Origin: an uncultured Clostridia bacterium
Lineage (GTDB): Bacteria > Bacillota > Clostridia > Christensenellales > Pumilibacteraceae
Assembly: GCA_934270565.1 (NCBI GenBank)
Contig: CAKQPR010000004.1
Coordinates: forward strand, 1 to 64,000
Length of the DNA: 64,000 nucleotides
Direction: 5' to 3'
Numbering within the stretch: the first letter of the stretch is position 1; the number at the start of each line of letters is the position of its first letter. The translations under genes and the position numbers were made by a program. Positions 43,801 to 51,911 of the stretch are shown piece by piece. The notes below the pieces were generated by a model, which saw nothing but the letters and a program-made list of their open reading frames with translations, was not told where the DNA came from and ran no database searches.

Positions 43801-46800
43801 GCTTCCGCGGCGAAAGGTCTCGACAACGGAATTTCGGTTGACAAATCGACGATCGGCAATATTATAAACGGTATCCGCTTCGAAAACAACGCCCTTTCGG
43901 TATCGGCGCTCGGCGCGACCGTAACGATTAAGCTCACCGAAACCGAAATCGCGTATTCGCTCGGCGAAATCGAAGTAATCGCGGACGAGGGTAAAGCCCC
44001 GATCGCAATCGGGCTCGCTCCTTCCGACGAAAAAGTCGCGCCCCTTACCGAGGATGGCGGCTACGTCGATCTTATCGGGCTTGCCCGCACCGCGCTTCCC
44101 GCAATCGAAGAGCTTATCACGGCTTCGGGTTACGAAATCACGATCGATTCGCTCGGACTTAATCTCGACGGAACGAAGCTCGGGGTGAAAGGCAAGGCGA
44201 TCTACGACGGCGAAAACCTCAGAGTAAACGCGATCGTTTCGCTCGACGGCAAAAACTTCCTCAAAGTCGAAATTTACCTCGTAAACGGCACGCTTTACGG
44301 CGAGGCGAACGGCGTTCGTTTCGCGGCAAAAGTCAACGCTTCGGGCGAGAAAAAACCGCTCGACGAAACGCTTGCCGCGCTCAAAGGCTACAACGATTAT
44401 CTCGATGAAGTTATAACGGCGGTCGAAGAACTGCTCGGCGGTAAGATCGACCCGAAAACGCTCCTTTCTTCGCTTGCGTTCGGCGGAAACAAACTCACCG
44501 CGGGGCTTAACCTCAACGGCTTCGGTGCGGTGATCGCGACTATCGACTTTAACGGCGGCGTTTCGGTAAGCCTTCCGAGCGTTACGGCGGGAAACGTCAC
44601 GCTTTCGCTCGAAGCCGGCGTAAAGACGAGCAACGAGAAAATAACCAAACCGAGCGGCGATTATTCGACCCGTCTCGAAGTGAACGTAGATAAGGAAAAC
44701 TCGGTGTTCGCACGTCTCGACCTCATAAACGGCGAATACGACTTCCTCGTCACCGATCCCGAGCGCACCGCGGCGGGACTTGGAATTCGGTATAACAAGG
44801 CGAACAGCACATTCTATATCGGTTACGGCGATACGCTCGTCAAGGGCGACGTCGGCGGAATCAAGGAAATCATCGCAAAGATCAAAGAAGTCGCAAAAGA
44901 GCAGTTCGGCGACAAGCTCCAGTCTGCCGTAGGCGCGCTTGACGGCAAGATCGATCTGAAAAAAATTGCGAAATCGGTTAAGATCGCAAGCGACGACAAC
45001 GGCGTTTCGGTTACGGCAACGGCGCTCGGGTTCAACGTGAGCGTTACTGCGGACGAGAATTTCGGACTTACGATTTCCGTTCCGCTCGAAAGAACGCGCA
45101 AAACCACGGACGATAACGGCAACGAAATTTCCGAAAAGTACACGATCAAAACGCTTACCGTTACCGCAGGCGACGACAACGCGACCTACCGCAAATTCCC
45201 CGAAATCGCCGATTACGTCGATATCAAGACCGTGTTCGAAGAGTACTACGACGTTATGGTCAGCCTCGTGAAAACCAACGGCTGGAAGTTCACCGTCAGT
45301 ACCGAGCTCGAATTCGGCGGCAACGCGTACAAGATAGAGAACGCGGAAATTAACTTTATGTACTACGGCAAGGACGACTTCGGCATAAAGCTCGCCGCGA
45401 CCGTGCAGAAGAAGGGCTCGGACGGTAATTTCGCTCCCTCGTTCAGAATAAACCTTGCGCTTACCGGCGGACTTTCGGAAAACGGCAGAGTGTTCATTAC
45501 TTACAACGACCTTGTAAATAAAGACAGCGAGTTGCGTTTCACCGTTTCCGCAAAAGTGCTCGCAGAGATCGTGAACAAACAACTCGGCGATTTGCGCTCC
45601 GTTATTCCGCAACTCGACGACGTGCTTAACGAAAGCGCTCGCGCTATGAAAGAGGCGTTCGGTACGGAAAGGGATATCTGCCTTGCCGAAATCCTCCAAA
45701 ACGTTTCTTACGTCGGTAACAACCTCAACGTTTGCATCGACGGCAGTATACTTATAGGTAAGCTTGGCGTTATCGACCTTACCGCGTCGCGCCACGGCGA
45801 TCACGGACTGAAAGCAACGCTCGGCGATCTCGTTTATTACGATAACGAAGACCATGATAACCCTTCGTTCGCGCTCAAAGGCTTCACCGCCACTGCCGAA
45901 GCGTTCGAAGTCGCAAGCAAAGACGCTTCGGGTGAGGATAAAGCCAAAGATTACGCTTCCGTTATCGGCGCTTACGATCAAAGCGCTTATATAAACCTCG
46001 ACAGCCTGTCCTCGCTCGTAAGCTCCTTCGTTACCACCGCAAAAGCCGAGGACAACGGCAAACGCACGTTCAGGCTTCAGGGCACAGTGCCGGTTAAGCT
46101 GGTGGTTGATCTTGGATTGAAAATCAACGTTTCGATAAACCTCGGCGTTGACGCTCGTATCGACGTTGAGAAGAACGAGCAGGGTAAAGACGTAATCTAC
46201 GTTGCCGCAAAAATTTCGAGAGGAAATCTCGACGGAAAAACCGCACGGCTTGCATTCAACGACCTCGGCGGCGATAGCTATATTTACTATAACGGCGAAA
46301 ACAATACGATTACGCTCGCAAGAGATTCGTATACGAAAAGATCTTATTATAAGGGAACTTACTGTACGATAAGTATGTCTTATAATTGTACAATACCGGA
46401 TTCGTGGAAACACAGTCATAAGGCATTACACTTTAAACAATATGAAGATCGCGTCGTTCTCGATACGACTTATACGGGCTCTGTCGGCTGGAAAGAGGTT
46501 GTTACTCCCGAACAATTCGGCGGTAACGCGGTCGATTATCTGCTTAAACTTATCAATTTCATCGATTCGATCGGTAATGAAATAAAGAAAGCGACGACTT
46601 CGACTTCCGCAAAAACTTACGGTATCGACGATATTATCACCGGTTACGGTTGCGCAAATTCCGCTTATACGGTAACGTCAACTTTGAGTCCGATCGATAA
46701 GGTTCTCGGAAATGCAACCATAAACATTCATTACGACGAAAACGACGGTTACAAACTTATCAAGCTTACCGGCGAAATCGGACTTCTGAACGTTAGCAAC

Positions 46801-46896
46801 GGTTTGGTAACGTGCAACGGTACAGTCGATATCAACCTTATCGGTTCGACTTTCGGCGAAGCAAAAACAATCGCACAAAACGCTTCGATCTGGTAA
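40813..46896 (+). CDS. giant exported beta-rich repeat protein, family unknown
   Basis: 2027 residues from the ATG at 40813. Basic N-terminus plus one hydrophobic helix (about 14-33) ending in NATAG: a signal peptide or membrane anchor. Residues 40-330 are unique. From about 340 to 1750 the chain repeats. A motif [hydrophobic]xxYGxxxxK...IK followed by a helix recurs near residues 379, 557, 952 and 1338. A larger unit of about 379 residues appears twice, with TKLGVKG at 743 and 1122, each followed by F/YDGENL, VSL-G-, V/IYLVNG and GV-F. The pattern suggests alternating beta sheets and helices. There is no LPXTG, SLH or other cell-wall motif. The last part (about 1820-1940) is more AT-rich and has an aromatic, Cys-containing stretch. 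The function is not known; a surface adhesin or a long lipid-transfer-like scaffold are guesses. Confidence 0.85.
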   Translation: MKSIFSKLLKKKKLFISLVSVIVLGLGVAAYMIIGNATAGSETISAPSATQNMVMEKPSGKSVSDLDPKQNLYIAQGELKRAGSFKGVSNGSTVSAGVEQKVYSRRVVKGDTVFKESVSASSMVQVGEQRMAHGESYVIRPASSITSIDQFSFGDTASRVSKAAFEDRYGCRGTEMSSYILNDETIVSAVYNGYDEATGLYSFTYALDNDAATYFILHEMRTNAGTKKFPSFEKALVTVTMNAEWKVHSFETDCVYKVALFGGVSCTEHLTEIFSEIGEVAEIPEYSFFEPYFDAAESDDGIGKEPDALGILAELFAAPLANGKINAAVDAVVLGEPITVNASVGIDMKAADILKSLTADVKLGDLFVRYDQDGIVIKYGDFAAKTTVDEIKSLVGAIKNLTSAKTENATGTATEKAGGFDASSILSAIKMELGATDCTLTLPLEFGGVKIEAIIKGKAEGEGDDRSYTFDGATVTVGDYVTASVRLVSEPVAAPDLGEAASLGAIFDKIKSGKLNFVAGIGESELSATLDLNRKYVGAKFGDLTATLTTERALVNYGNISAKMNFADLKNKEFVGKITAFVNALAKKAGNEKLGAVAAKIEEFAPVLCGEKSAFDPAKFYVKKLDVAKILGILRDIKATKTADGTEISLALDGVNARVSLDRANGKYSFGGASVEIAKENGEPLSLTLAPASDSVEPIAETDGTIDLAALVGTALPEIEKLVAANGYAVSLDGITIDFGATKLGVKGEALFDGENLKAEATVSLNGKALVKAEVYLVNGRLYGEVGGVKFAFDLGEIKKSGAAKKTLSEIVGAVKGYSDALDKLIGAVENFIANFDPIKDIRKIAFNENELSASAKLGEFGLVNAALTFDSGVKAKIDGLKFGNVSLGLNASVKAYDGVVTAPNGDYTTNVKVAFGDVSVAVSANLLNKSVNAKTDDLSASVANGEVLLAYGKIKAKANLSDVKTSGVIDDVTNFISALARRTNNEKLTAVADKIASAAKGLDNGISVDKSTIGNIINGIRFENNALSVSALGATVTIKLTETEIAYSLGEIEVIADEGKAPIAIGLAPSDEKVAPLTEDGGYVDLIGLARTALPAIEELITASGYEITIDSLGLNLDGTKLGVKGKAIYDGENLRVNAIVSLDGKNFLKVEIYLVNGTLYGEANGVRFAAKVNASGEKKPLDETLAALKGYNDYLDEVITAVEELLGGKIDPKTLLSSLAFGGNKLTAGLNLNGFGAVIATIDFNGGVSVSLPSVTAGNVTLSLEAGVKTSNEKITKPSGDYSTRLEVNVDKENSVFARLDLINGEYDFLVTDPERTAAGLGIRYNKANSTFYIGYGDTLVKGDVGGIKEIIAKIKEVAKEQFGDKLQSAVGALDGKIDLKKIAKSVKIASDDNGVSVTATALGFNVSVTADENFGLTISVPLERTRKTTDDNGNEISEKYTIKTLTVTAGDDNATYRKFPEIADYVDIKTVFEEYYDVMVSLVKTNGWKFTVSTELEFGGNAYKIENAEINFMYYGKDDFGIKLAATVQKKGSDGNFAPSFRINLALTGGLSENGRVFITYNDLVNKDSELRFTVSAKVLAEIVNKQLGDLRSVIPQLDDVLNESARAMKEAFGTERDICLAEILQNVSYVGNNLNVCIDGSILIGKLGVIDLTASRHGDHGLKATLGDLVYYDNEDHDNPSFALKGFTATAEAFEVASKDASGEDKAKDYASVIGAYDQSAYINLDSLSSLVSSFVTTAKAEDNGKRTFRLQGTVPVKLVVDLGLKINVSINLGVDARIDVEKNEQGKDVIYVAAKISRGNLDGKTARLAFNDLGGDSYIYYNGENNTITLARDSYTKRSYYKGTYCTISMSYNCTIPDSWKHSHKALHFKQYEDRVVLDTTYTGSVGWKEVVTPEQFGGNAVDYLLKLINFIDSIGNEIKKATTSTSAKTYGIDDIITGYGCANSAYTVTSTLSPIDKVLGNATINIHYDENDGYKLIKLTGEIGLLNVSNGLVTCNGTVDINLIGSTFGEAKTIAQNASIW

Positions 46897-46924
46897 CGGC
46901 TCCGCAAGAAAACAAAATTTCAAT

Positions 46925-46954
46925 CAAAAAGGCTTCTCTCGGGAAGTCTTTTTT
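46925..46954 (+). terminator. terminator of the giant gene
   Basis: AGGCTTC / GAAGTCT (7 bp, one G-U) followed by TTTTT. Confidence 0.75.
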
Positions 46955-47037
46955 GCTGTAGATTTCACACCCATAGAAACCCAAGCGTAACGCTCTCACA
47001 TTACGAATGAATAATTCCTCGTAAGCGGACCTCTCAA

Positions 47038-47178
47038 GGCTTCCCCTTGGGGGGAAGCTGTCGCGTAGCGACTGATGAGGGGTTGTCTTTTACGTTTCGT
47101 TCGTCATAGCCCGACCCCTCATTCGTCACTCGGTTCACTTTGCTCACACTCGTGCCACCTTCCCCCAAGGGGGAAGGC
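47038..47178. repeat. dispersed family A element
   Basis: Full copy with GGCTTCCCCTTGGGGGGAAG at the left and CTTCCCCCAAGGGGGAAGG at the right. Confidence 0.9.
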
Positions 47179-47494
47179 CCTAAAAAGTTAGTGGTGCACG
47201 CGTCCGCCCGACGGCGAGCCCCTGCGGGCAAGTATGCTATGTCCGTACTTACTTTTGATAGAGCGTGGTAGGGGCGTTCCTCGTCCGCCCGACGGCGAGC
47301 CGCCGTGGGCAAGTTGGCGAAACCTGTACTTACATTTTGGTAGAGCGTGGTAGGGGCGTTCCTCGTCCGCCCGCAACATTGTGTAACGGTATTTAGCCCC
47401 GTCATTTCGAGCGCAGTCGAGAAATCTCGCGGGAGCGAACAGGGAAGTAGCGGAACGGTACAACTATTAAATATCCGCGAATAGCGGACAAATT

Positions 47495-47735
47495 AAGGCC
47501 CACATTGCGCGGAAGGGTGCTCCCACCGCAGGTGGGTGGGGGATTGTAAAGTTGCTGTACGATTAACAGTTACGTTTTAACAATCCTACCGTTGTTCGGG
47601 TCACTACGTTCCCACTCGCAACTACCCCCCGGCTCGCAACATAGTTGCTTCGCCGCTTTGGCTAAAAACAGTCACCTGTGGACTGTTCTTACGGTGCTTC
47701 GCATCGCCGCGTCGCGCCCTTTACACAAGGGAGGC
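47495..47735. repeat. composite dispersed element G, copy 1 (with B module)
   Basis: Left part AAGGCCCACATTGCGCGGAA and GGTGGGTGGGGGATTGT, inverse ACAATCCTACCG, then a family B module (47664-47706) and the right end GCGCCCTTTACACAAGGGAG. Homologous to 49586-49825. Confidence 0.8.
47664..47706 (+). repeat. family B double-hairpin module, copy 4
   Basis: AAAAACAGTC / GACTGTTCTT (one mismatch in the stem) and CGGTGC-TTC-GCATCG (one G-U pair). Confidence 0.85.
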
Positions 47736-47866
47736 AAGATATTGTCCGCTATCGCGGATTTTCTCTCATCCGTTTTGGCATCGCTAACGCTTCGGCACGA
47801 TCCACTTCTACCAAAGGAGAAAGGCTTAAAATGTATTTCCCCATTATACACGACCTTACAGCCGCA

Positions 47867-48904
47867 TTATTTTGCGTATCCGCACAAGATTTCGGCGATT
47901 TCTTTTCTGCCGTCGAGGCGCGCGATTTTTTTCGCGTTCGATTTCATCGTATCGAGCCGCGAATACAACGTGTTCACCTGCGTAACGAGCGTTTGCGGGG
48001 AGAGTTCTGGTTGCGGAAGAACGCGAACGCAGCCGCGTTCGGCGAAATAATTCGCGTTGTCGATCTGGTCGCCGCGCGAAGCGCCTTTCGGGAGCGGCAC
48101 GACGAGCGCGGGAATACCGAGCGCCGCGAGCTCGAAAAGCGTGTTCGAGCCGCCTCGGGTAACGGCGAGATCGGCGGCGGCGTAAATTCCCGCCATATCG
48201 TCCGAAAAAGTCAGCCGAACGTAACGCGGCTTTCTGAGATCGCCGCCGCATTGTTTCCCGCCGAGGTGAATAACGTTGAAACTTTTCGTAAGTTCGTCGA
48301 TCGCGCCGTCGGTCGCGTCATTTAGAGCTTTTGCGCCCTGACTGCCGCCGGTAATCAGCAACACGGGCAATTTTTCGGTAAAGCCGAACGTTTTACGCGT
48401 TTTTGCGGCGTTCCCGCGATAAATTTCTTCGCGTAGCGGCGCGCCCACCCATTCCGCGCGCGGGTGGTCGATTTCGAACGCCGATAAAAACCTGTCCGCT
48501 TTGCGCAGCGCCAGACGATTTGCAAGCCCGATCGTGAGGTCGGATTCGTGAATAATCAGCGGAACGGCTCCGCTTGCAAGGCTTACCGGAAGCCCGACGT
48601 AACCGCCCTTGGAGAAGATAACGCGCGGATTTATTTCGGCGATCAGTTTTTTAGCGCGTTTCACGCCGTCCGACAGCGTAAACGGCAACCCGAAATTCTT
48701 CACTATCGACCCGCGATTGAGTTTCGCGCACGGTATCGCGTGATAGGTTACGCCGCCCACCGATTTCAGCATTTCGCGCTCCATTCCGTTTTCCGACCCG
48801 ATATAGTGAATTTCGTCGTATTTTTTGCGCAGTGCGGGGATCAGCGCAAGGTTCGGCGTAACGTGTCCGGCCGTTCCGCCGCCCGTAAGTATTATCGTGT
48901 TCAT
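47867..48904 (-). CDS. murG: MurG, lipid II synthase glycosyltransferase
   Basis: 345 residues, usual length. GT28 fold with ILTGGGTAGHVTPNLALIPA at the N-terminus, the second glycine loop LLITGGSQGAKALND, and the UDP-GlcNAc site VTRGGSNTLFELAALGIPAL. It transfers GlcNAc from UDP-GlcNAc to lipid I on the inner face of the membrane to make lipid II. Start at 48904 after GAGGAGG. It stands alone between repeat blocks rather than in a dcw cell-division cluster. Confidence 0.97.
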   Translation of the reverse strand: MNTIILTGGGTAGHVTPNLALIPALRKKYDEIHYIGSENGMEREMLKSVGGVTYHAIPCAKLNRGSIVKNFGLPFTLSDGVKRAKKLIAEINPRVIFSKGGYVGLPVSLASGAVPLIIHESDLTIGLANRLALRKADRFLSAFEIDHPRAEWVGAPLREEIYRGNAAKTRKTFGFTEKLPVLLITGGSQGAKALNDATDGAIDELTKSFNVIHLGGKQCGGDLRKPRYVRLTFSDDMAGIYAAADLAVTRGGSNTLFELAALGIPALVVPLPKGASRGDQIDNANYFAERGCVRVLPQPELSPQTLVTQVNTLYSRLDTMKSNAKKIARLDGRKEIAEILCGYAK

Positions 48905-48954
48905 ATTTTCCTCCTCGTTTATTATATGTAGTTCGCCCGCGCTTCTTTCGCGGC

Positions 48955-49585
48955 GCTGCCTACGGCGAGCCGCCGACAGGGAACCCCTGCGGGCAAGTCG
49001 GCGATGGCAGGGAGCCCCTGCGGGAAAGTCGGCGATGCCTGTAATTACAAAATAACATTATAAAACAAAGCGTAACGGTATTCAGCCCCTGTCATTGCGA
49101 GGAGCGCAAAGCGCGACGTGGCAATCTCCCGGAAGGGAATACGATTGCAAGTGAACGGTATGCTTCAAATACCATATCGCGACTGCACGTTATGCGGCGG
49201 TCCGAGGGCGAACCGCCCTACCGTCGGCAAAGCCGACAAATAAGGTCGAAAACGAGTAGGAAGTATCATTATCGGGTGACAACCGCGGGGGATTTCTCCA
49301 CTCCGCTGACGCTTCGGTCGAAATGACAATAAGAAGTAGGAAGCTCAACGATTGATAGAGCGTGGTAGGGGCGTTCCTCGTCCGCCCGACGGCGAGCCGC
49401 CGTAGGCAAGTATTTGCTTGAAATATATCCCACGTCTCGGTAGGGCGGGACGCCCTCGTCCGCCCGCATACCAAGCGGAACGGTATTCAGCCCCGTCATC
49501 TCAAGCGAAGTCGAGACCAAGGCGGGAGCGAATACGAACGCAAGTGAACGGTACGCCATTAAAAAACCGCGAAAGCGGACGAAAT
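48955..49585. repeat. intergenic block of dispersed repeats upstream of murG
   Basis: Family F (AGGGAACCCCTGCGGGCAAG near 48977), family E (CATTGCGAGGAGCGCAAAGC, 49092-49132), family C (about 49289-49326), family D (near 49367, 49440). 49304-49461 is repeated without mismatch at 49997-50154. No gene supported. Confidence 0.85.
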
Positions 49586-49825
49586 AAGGCCCCTTTGTGT
49601 AAAGGGGGCTCCCGACGGCAAGTCGGGTGGGGGATTGTTAAGTTGCTGAGAGTATTACAGTTTGGTTTAAACAATCCTACCGCTACTCGGTTCGCTTCGC
49701 TCACACTCGTAGCTACCCCCAGCTCGCAACACAGTTGCTTCGCCGCTTTGGCTAAAAACAGTCGCCTGTGGACTGTTTTTACGGTGCTTCGCACCGCCGC
49801 GTCGCGCCCTTTACACAAGGGAGGC
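49586..49825. repeat. composite dispersed element G, copy 2 (with B module)
   Basis: Left AAGGCCCCTTTGTGTAAAGG, a stem CCCGACGGCAAGTCGGG, GGTGGGGGATTGTTAAGTTG and its partner AACAATCCTACCG, a family B module (49754-49796), right end GCGCCCTTTACACAAGGGAG. The ends are roughly inverted copies of each other. Confidence 0.85.
49754..49796 (+). repeat. family B double-hairpin module, copy 5
   Basis: AAAAACAGTC / GACTGTTTTT and CGGTGC-TTC-GCACCG, identical in both stems to copies 1 and 2. Confidence 0.9.
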
Positions 49826-50385
49826 TAAGTAAAGACCGCCTATGGCGGATATTCCATCGTAAAGTGAGAGCGTTCCGCAAGGTTATGCGGCGGTCCGAGG
49901 GCGAACCGCCCTACCGTCGGCAAAGCCGACAAATAAGGTTGAAAAAGATATAGCAGTATCGTTATCGGGTGATTTCCGCGGGGGATTTCTCCGCTTCGCT
50001 GACGCTTCGGTCGAAATGACAATAAGAAGTAGGAAGCTCAACGATTGATAGAGCGTGGTAGGGGCGTTCCTCGTCCGCCCGACGGCGAGCCGCCGTAGGC
50101 AAGTATTTGCTTGAAATATATCCCACGTCTCGGTAGGGCGGGACGCCCTCGTCCCGCCGCCCAATCTTACGTAACGCTCCTTCGCTCCGTCATCCCGAGC
50201 GAAGTCGAGACCCCCCGCATTAGAAACTAAAACACTCGTACACATCCGACCTGAATACTTGCCTGCGCGGGCTCCGCGCCGAGCGCAGTCGAGACCAAGG
50301 CGGAAGCGAATACGAACGCAAGTGAACGGTATACCCCCAAACGCGCCCGCAGGGGCATTCCTTGTCCGCGCGGTGCTAAAATTAC
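49826..50385. repeat. dispersed repeat block before yqfC
   Basis: Family C (about 49977-50020), family D (near 50060 and 50132), family F-like pieces, and the second copy of the 158-bp perfect duplication (49997-50154). No gene supported. Confidence 0.85.
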
Positions 50386-50422
50386 TTGTCCGAACATAAA
50401 TATATAGAAAGAGGTGGCGGGT

Positions 50423-50677
50423 ATGAGTTTTATAGGCGAGCTGATAGACAGACCGGACGCAGGCAAGTACAACGTGATAAATTTCGGCGGCAAATACTGC
50501 TACGTCGAGGGCGTGAAGCGCATCGAAAGCATAGACGACGGCGAGATCGGGCTTACGGTGAGCGGCGCGGAAATCAAGGTTTCGGGCGAAGGGCTTATGA
50601 TAGAGGAACTCGACGAATCGACCGTTATAATTAAAGGAAAAATCGGAGGGATAAATGCGACGGAAACGAAACGATAA
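50423..50677 (+). CDS. yqfC: YqfC/YabP family sporulation protein
   Basis: 84 residues from the ATG at 50423, which follows GAGGTGG; the GTG at 50414 lies in that ribosome site. Short beta-rich YabP/YqfC fold (INFGGKYCYVEGVKRIESID, then ISGAEIKVSGEGL-like sequence). YqfC is a sporulation protein of unknown biochemical role, made in the mother cell in Bacillus. It overlaps yqfD by 23 nt and opens the yqfC-yqfD-phoH-pgpH-ybeY-era-recO block. Confidence 0.9.
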   Translation: MSFIGELIDRPDAGKYNVINFGGKYCYVEGVKRIESIDDGEIGLTVSGAEIKVSGEGLMIEELDESTVIIKGKIGGINATETKR

Positions 50678-51911
50678 AAAAGTCGATTTGGGGCAAAAAA
50701 CCGACAAAAAAGCCGTTTTTTCGCGGAAAACCGACAAAAAAACCGAGAAAAGGCAAAAAACCGCCGCGCCGCGACCGAAAAAGCAAAAGCCCGCGCGTGT
50801 TCCGACGCGGTTTGCCTTCTCGAAGCCGAAAATCGAGCTAGAAATAGACGGTTTTAACCAGCCGAGGTTTCTTTCCGAGCTCGTCCGCGCGGGTATAAAA
50901 ACGAAAAAAGTCCGCAAAATAACCGCCCGAAAAATGCGCATAATAATTGAAGAAAAATACGCCGCTAATTGTTTTGCAATTTGTCGAAGAATGTGCTATA
51001 ATTATACTGAAGTAGAACGTTTCGGCGCAAAATACGCGGGATCGGCGGCGCTTCGGCGGATCGGCGCGATAATCGCGGCGGTTGCGGTAGCGGCGGCGGG
51101 CTATGCGTTTTCGGGCAGGCTCAACCGGGTGGAAATAACCGGAACGGACGAAGTCCGAAAAGCCGCTATAATCGCTTTCCTTGCGGACAACGGCGTTAAG
51201 CCGTCTTGCAGAACCGATTCTGTTTCCGCTTCGGCGGTGCGCGAGCTCGTTCTCGGTTTCGACGGAGTGGCCGAGTGCACGGCAAGCCTTACGGGCACGG
51301 TGCTCACGGTTACGGTGCGCGATCGCGACGTACCCGCCGGCAAACCCGATCGGAAAAGCGCGGTCACGAGCCGTTACGACGCGATCGTGACTAAGGTCGT
51401 GGCTCTCGGCGGCACGGCGAAAGTAAAGTCGGGACAGACCGTAAAAGCGGGGCAAACGCTTATAGAAGGCGCGATCTACCGCACCGACGGCGAACTTCTG
51501 CGCGAAACGGACGCGATCGGCACGGTTTACGGCAGAGTTACCGAAACGAAAAAGTTTATCGTCTCCGAAAACTCGGTTTCAGCAAGGCGAACGGGCAAAA
51601 AAGTCCGCGCGACCGAGCTTAAACTTTTCGGCGTTCGCATAGGCGGCAAAGCTCCCGAAGGAACGTTCGAAGTTACCGAAACGGTTTCGCGCCTTATGGG
51701 GTTTATCACGGTTACGAGCAGACTTTACGAGGAGATCGAGCGGGTAACGGTCACGTCGGGCGTAGACGAACTCACCGAAAGATGCGTTGCCGCGGCGCTC
51801 GAAGGATACTTCGGAAGCGGCGAAATCACAACGAAAACTCACGTTTCCGACCTCGGCGGCGGGGCATATGAAATAACGGTTTATACGGAGAACGAAAGGA
51901 TCATATCATGA
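50655..51911 (+). CDS. yqfD: sporulation protein YqfD
   Basis: 418 residues from the ATG at 50655 after GGAGGG. An unusual Lys-rich N-terminus (1-50, KKTEKRQKTAAPRPKKQKP), then the YqfD family region: a soluble part, one membrane helix (about 133-155, IGAIIAAVAVAAAGYAF) and an extracytoplasmic domain starting NRVEITGTDEVRK with a FtsQ/POTRA-like look. Required for sporulation in Bacillus relatives. An AT-rich patch at 50941-51010 carries a promoter inside the coding sequence. The stop overlaps the phoH start (ATGA). Confidence 0.88.
   Translation: MRRKRNDKKVDLGQKTDKKAVFSRKTDKKTEKRQKTAAPRPKKQKPARVPTRFAFSKPKIELEIDGFNQPRFLSELVRAGIKTKKVRKITARKMRIIIEEKYAANCFAICRRMCYNYTEVERFGAKYAGSAALRRIGAIIAAVAVAAAGYAFSGRLNRVEITGTDEVRKAAIIAFLADNGVKPSCRTDSVSASAVRELVLGFDGVAECTASLTGTVLTVTVRDRDVPAGKPDRKSAVTSRYDAIVTKVVALGGTAKVKSGQTVKAGQTLIEGAIYRTDGELLRETDAIGTVYGRVTETKKFIVSENSVSARRTGKKVRATELKLFGVRIGGKAPEGTFEVTETVSRLMGFITVTSRLYEEIERVTVTSGVDELTERCVAAALEGYFGSGEITTKTHVSDLGGGAYEITVYTENERIIS
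50974..51002 (+). promoter_or_regulatory. internal promoter within yqfD
   Basis: TTGCAA (50974-50979), 17 bp, TATAAT (50997-51002), in an AT-rich patch unlike the surrounding codons. It could drive the housekeeping genes phoH to recO independently of sporulation. Confidence 0.6.

Larger units (their letters stand above)
46990..47866. repeat. intergenic block of dispersed repeats between the giant gene and murG
   Basis: Contains a family A copy (47038-47178), tandem family F/D units (GACGGCGAGCC with GTAGGGGCGTTCCTCGTCCG, near 47211-47375), a family C/E fragment (about 47400-47430) and composite element G1 (47495-47735) with a family B module. No gene is supported. Confidence 0.85.

Noticed and set aside
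43594..46419. 941-residue open frame antisense to the giant gene
   Set aside because: It is the mirror of the strongly biased codons of the sense gene, has no ribosome site or domain, and is Arg/Phe/Val-rich in the way shadows are. The sense frame has a signal helix and repeats.
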